Assembly: GCA_023701075.1 (NCBI GenBank)
Contig: JAMPXQ010000072.1
Coordinates: forward strand, 1 to 7,086
Direction: 5' to 3'
From: Candidatus Woesearchaeota archaeon
Lineage (GTDB): Archaea > Nanobdellota > Nanobdellia > Woesearchaeales > GW2011-AR15
DNA: 7,086 bases
The position numbers and the translations under genes are program-made. The notes beneath the pieces are model-generated. The model saw nothing but the letters and a program-made list of their open reading frames with translations, was not told the origin of the DNA and did no database searches. Shown here one piece after another: positions 4,165-7,086 of this stretch (position 1 is its first letter; each line of letters opens with the position of its first letter).

Positions 4165-6816
4165 TCAATCACCTTGGATATCTATCTTTGCCAGGATCCT
4201 ATTGAACATGCTGCTCAATATGAATAGTGCAATCCCGACAGCGCCAATGAATACCCAATCCATCATGTCAAGGACTGTCGTCTCAAAGAAAAGCTCTCCG
4301 ACGCCAGTATATATTATTGTTATCTGTAGTACAATCGATATCAGGACAGCAAGCACAAGCTTCATGTTTGAGAACATCCCTAGGTTATATTCGCTCCTTA
4401 TTATATGGATCCTCACGAACTGGAGCAATACCAATGTAGTGAATGCCAATGTCCTTGCATGTTCAACAGTCTCTCCCCTATAGTTCATGGCGTACCAGAA
4501 TACAAATAGTGTTGCTGCTGCAATCATTATACCTGTATAGAACACTTTCACTGAGAATGCTCTAGTCATTATCCCTTCATCCGTCTTCCTAGGTTTCCTC
4601 TTCATTATGTCTTTTGCAGCAGGGTCGACCCCTAATGCGACTGCAGGAAGGCCGTCTGTAAGAAGATTCATAAAGAGTATCTGTGTAGGAAGCAGAGGAA
4701 GCGGCATCCCAAATAATGTTGCGACGAATATCACAAGTATCTCACCTAGATTGCTGGAGAGAAGATACTGCACGAATTTCTTTATGTTATCAAATATGCC
4801 TCTCCCTTCTTCTACAGCGTTCACAATGCTTGTAAAATTGTCGTCTGTGAGGATCATATGGCTGGATTCTTTTGCGACATCAGTGCCTGATATCCCCATA
4901 GCAATCCCTATATCAGCTGCTTTGAGTGCAGGTGCATCATTTACACCATCTCCGGTCATAGCTACAATATGCCCTTTTTTCTTGAGCGCTTCCACTATCC
5001 TCATCTTATGTTCTGGATCCACCCTTGCGTAGACACCAATCTTATCAACTTCTTTTTCAAGATCAATGCTATCAAGATCCTGGCCTTGGACTGATTTACC
5101 TTCTATACCAAGTTCTTTTGCAATGGCCATTGCTGTACCCATATAATCTCCGGTTATCATGACTACCTTAATGCCAGCAGTCCTGCATTTTAGTATAGAC
5201 TCTTTCACTCCATCCCTTGGCGGATCTATCATTCCTTGGAGACCGACAAATACTAATTTGCTTTCATAATCCTTTCCTTCTACTTCTTTATATGCAAATC
5301 CAAGCACTCTCAAGGCGTCTTTGCTGAATTCATCATTGGCTTTCAGTATCCTTTCTCTTGCTGATTTATCGAGTGCCTTTGATTTCCCATCAATCATTAT
5401 ATGCGTGCATAGGTTCAGGATGATGTCTGGGGCTCCTTTGACATAAGCATAAGTTTTCCCATCTATCTTATGTACAGTAGTCATCCTTTTCCTTTTTGAA
5501 TCAAACAGAAGCTCATCAGTCCTCGGATGCTTTGCCAAAAGATCATGGTGGCTCAGCCCGAATTTCTCAGCGCTCACAAGGAGCGCGCCTTCGGTAGGAT
5601 CCCCTATTATCTTATAGCCATCGCCTGTCTTCTCAAGCCTGGCATCATTATTCAAAAGCCCAATCTTCAATAGCAATTCAACATCTTGTGTTTTTTTTGA
5701 GAATTCGCCTTCTGGTGCATAACCGCTTCCGGTTATATCTATTGTCTTATCATCGACATATAATTTCCTTACAGTCATCTCATTCTTAGTCAATGTCCCG
5801 GTCTTATCAGTGCAGATGACTGTCGTCCCTCCAAGAGTCTCGACAGAAGGAAGTTTCCTTATGAGTGCATTCTTCTTTATCATTCTCTGCACGCCAAGTG
5901 CGAGCGAGATTGTGACTACAGCCGGAAGCCCTTCAGGGATTGCCGCAACAGCAAGCGAGACAGCAGTTATGAGCGCTTCTAATACCTTGACTCCCCTGAA
6001 TGAGAGGACGGCAAATATCAATACGCATATCGAAAGTGTCAAGTATGTCAGGAATTTCCCCAATTTCTCTAATTTTTCCTGGAGCGGAGTCATTGTCTCT
6101 TCAGCAGATTCTATGAGCCTTGCAATCTTTCCTATCTCAGTCTCCATACCGGTCTTCACGACAATCGCAGTCGCTTTTCCGTCATTTATCACTGTGCCAG
6201 AAAAGACCATGTTCTTCTGGTCTCCCAGCTGCAGCTTATCTTTGTATTCAGTTATCTCTTTTTTTACAGGCAATGATTCTCCTGTTAGCGCAGCTTCCTG
6301 TGCCTGCAGGCTATTTAGTGTTATCAGCCTTGAATCTGCAGGTATCTTCTCTCCTGCTGTAATCAGGATTATGTCTCCAGGGACAAGCTCTTCTGCATTC
6401 ACTTCAACCTGTTTTCCATCCCTAAGGACAACTGCCTTGAGTGAAGCCAGCCTCTTCAATGCTTCTATGGCTTTCTCAGCCCTAAATTCCTGGACGAAAC
6501 CTATGACTGCATTCAGGATGACTATCGCACCTATCACAATGGATTCTGTAGCGACTTCAAGGAGCGTCACATTCCCTGCCTTGTATTCATAATAACCTAT
6601 GATTGATGAGATGATAAGTGCGCCTATAAGGACCCAGATGACAGGATCATTGAACTGTTCTATGAATAGGAGAAATGGCGATATCTTCTTTTTCGCTTCT
6701 ATCTTGTTCAGTCCGTATTTCTCCAGCCTGGCTTTCGCTTCTTTACTGGTCAGCCCTTTCTCAGAAGAACCTAATTCTTTGTAGACCTGTCTAATGCTTG
6801 CTTTATAGAATTCCAT
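4165..6816 (-). CDS. P-type Ca2+-transporting ATPase (P2A, PMR1/SERCA-like)
   Basis: Cation pump of 883 aa, full length for the family. In order: N-terminal cation-ATPase domain (1-75), M1-M2, actuator domain with TGES (178-181), M3-M4 with PEGLP (294-298), phosphorylation motif DKTGT (Asp337), nucleotide domain with KGAPD (460-464), DPPR (531-534), TGD (555-557), hinge TGDGVNDAP (621-629), then M5-M10. Ca2+ site II residues are kept: Glu295 in M4, and Asn717 and Asp721 in M6 (NLLTDG). Asn689 and Glu692 in M5 (SSNLGE) also remain. M8 reads LLQFVRIHIIRSE, with no counterpart to the SERCA site I Glu, so one Ca2+ per ATP is expected, as for PMR1. Mn2+ or other cations are possible. The ATG at 6816 is favoured by GGGTGAT 7 nt upstream; a GTG at 6828 would lie inside that motif. 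Calcium extrusion across the cytoplasmic membrane is the likely role. Confidence 0.95.
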   Translation of the reverse strand: MEFYKASIRQVYKELGSSEKGLTSKEAKARLEKYGLNKIEAKKKISPFLLFIEQFNDPVIWVLIGALIISSIIGYYEYKAGNVTLLEVATESIVIGAIVILNAVIGFVQEFRAEKAIEALKRLASLKAVVLRDGKQVEVNAEELVPGDIILITAGEKIPADSRLITLNSLQAQEAALTGESLPVKKEITEYKDKLQLGDQKNMVFSGTVINDGKATAIVVKTGMETEIGKIARLIESAEETMTPLQEKLEKLGKFLTYLTLSICVLIFAVLSFRGVKVLEALITAVSLAVAAIPEGLPAVVTISLALGVQRMIKKNALIRKLPSVETLGGTTVICTDKTGTLTKNEMTVRKLYVDDKTIDITGSGYAPEGEFSKKTQDVELLLKIGLLNNDARLEKTGDGYKIIGDPTEGALLVSAEKFGLSHHDLLAKHPRTDELLFDSKRKRMTTVHKIDGKTYAYVKGAPDIILNLCTHIMIDGKSKALDKSARERILKANDEFSKDALRVLGFAYKEVEGKDYESKLVFVGLQGMIDPPRDGVKESILKCRTAGIKVVMITGDYMGTAMAIAKELGIEGKSVQGQDLDSIDLEKEVDKIGVYARVDPEHKMRIVEALKKKGHIVAMTGDGVNDAPALKAADIGIAMGISGTDVAKESSHMILTDDNFTSIVNAVEEGRGIFDNIKKFVQYLLSSNLGEILVIFVATLFGMPLPLLPTQILFMNLLTDGLPAVALGVDPAAKDIMKRKPRKTDEGIMTRAFSVKVFYTGIMIAAATLFVFWYAMNYRGETVEHARTLAFTTLVLLQFVRIHIIRSEYNLGMFSNMKLVLAVLISIVLQITIIYTGVGELFFETTVLDMMDWVFIGAVGIALFILSSMFNRILAKIDIQGD

Positions 6817-6833
6817 TGCAAATATCACCCACC

Positions 6834-6841
6834 TATTTATA
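6834..6841 (-). promoter_or_regulatory. TATA box (proximal) for the ATPase gene
   Basis: TATAAATA on the minus strand, centred about 22-26 nt from the ATG at 6816, which would give a near-leaderless mRNA. The G-rich GGTGGGTGAT just downstream could serve as a ribosome site only if transcription starts further up. Confidence 0.55.
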
Positions 6842-6862
6842 CCACCAGAAGAAATATGTCAC

Positions 6863-6870
6863 AATATAAA
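6863..6870 (-). promoter_or_regulatory. TATA box (distal) for the ATPase gene
   Basis: TTTATATT on the minus strand. Initiation about 26 nt downstream, near 6840, would give a leader of about 24 nt that includes the GGGTGAT ribosome-binding site. Which of the two boxes is used cannot be told from sequence. Confidence 0.5.
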
Positions 6871-6904
6871 CTTTATGATTTATTCCAGGAAGAATCAGCT
6901 ATTA

Positions 6905-7086
6905 TCACTGAGGTCGTGAGAATTTTCCAAATAATGTCGTGAATAATCCTTTTTTCTCTTCAGGAGGCTTTGCAAGCCTTATCGGATTCTCTGATTCAGC
7001 ATTATTCTGGTAATATTCCAAAGTCTGAAGAAACAAATCTATCTCATTGATTGCACCAAAGAGCTGGTGCTGTTTCTCCAGCTCCA
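6905..7086 (-). CDS. 3' end of an unrecognised gene (partial, 59 residues)
   Basis: An open frame enters from the right edge of the window and stops with TGA at 6905-6907, giving the last 59 residues of a longer product whose start lies outside. The visible part begins with a charged helical stretch (ELEKQHQLFGAINEIDLFL), consistent with a coiled coil, then an Asn/Glu-rich linker, KPPEEKK, and a short basic amphipathic end (GLFTTLFGKFSRPQ). I do not recognise a family. It is on the same strand as the ATPase, with 88 nt between its stop and the ATPase start, and two TATA candidates lie in that gap. They are therefore probably separate transcription units, though readthrough is possible. Confidence 0.6.
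   Translation of the reverse strand, partial: ELEKQHQLFGAINEIDLFLQTLEYYQNNAESENPIRLAKPPEEKKGLFTTLFGKFSRPQ

Noticed and set aside
4170..4172. GTG at 4172 as the flavoprotein start
   Set aside because: This GTG lies inside the AGGTGA motif that serves the GTG at 4163, and the shorter product begins MAKIVVIGGG, as usual for the family.
5810..6592. Long plus-strand open frame opposite the ATPase
   Set aside because: It lies wholly antisense to a full-length ATPase with every motif intact, and its Ser/Thr-rich translation is typical of a shadow frame.

Overview
The window looks archaeal. A TATA-like box lies about 26 nt from several start codons, Shine-Dalgarno motifs are of the GAGGT/GGTGAT type, one tRNA-Ser carries a short intron after position 37, neither tRNA encodes its CCA end, and three consecutive genes form the GTPase / DUF2073 / zinc-ribbon set (ArvABC, also called Oap) known from Euryarchaeota and related lineages. 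Small tightly packed genes and AT-rich spacers would fit a DPANN archaeon of the Woesearchaeota/Pacearchaeota type, but that placement is inference; no rRNA or phylogenetic marker is present.

Region 1 (1-660) is non-protein-coding. It holds two class II serine tRNA genes on the minus strand, tRNA-Ser(CGA) with a 16-nt intron and tRNA-Ser(GGA). Each is followed on its 3' side by a T run, a conserved trailer module of about 47 nt, and a tandem array with a 44-bp period. The second array ends in a copy of the last 16 nt of tRNA-Ser(GGA) plus flank, so the array sits between two direct copies of the tRNA 3' end. The trailers contain an 11-nt perfect complement of the tRNA T-arm.

Region 2 (715-1308, minus) is a multi-pass membrane protein of unknown function with its own promoter, divergent from region 3.

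Region 3 (1389-2947, plus) is arvA-arvB-arvC: an Era-like GTPase with an amphipathic N-terminus, the DUF2073 partner, and a zinc-ribbon protein. This set has been linked to extracellular vesicle formation in haloarchaea. The arvB-arvC gap holds a duplicated copy of the arvC ribosome-binding site and start codon, a perfect 10-bp hairpin, and a degenerate copy of the array core found in region 1.

Region 4 (2934-7086, minus) is transcribed towards arvABC: the 3' end of an unrecognised gene, then a Ca2+-type P2 ATPase with its own promoter candidates, then a sulfide:quinone-oxidoreductase-like flavoprotein whose GTG start lies one base after the ATPase stop. The flavoprotein and arvC overlap tail to tail by 14 bp. 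The region 3 and region 4 proteins all appear to act at the cytoplasmic membrane, but no shared pathway can be shown from the sequence.
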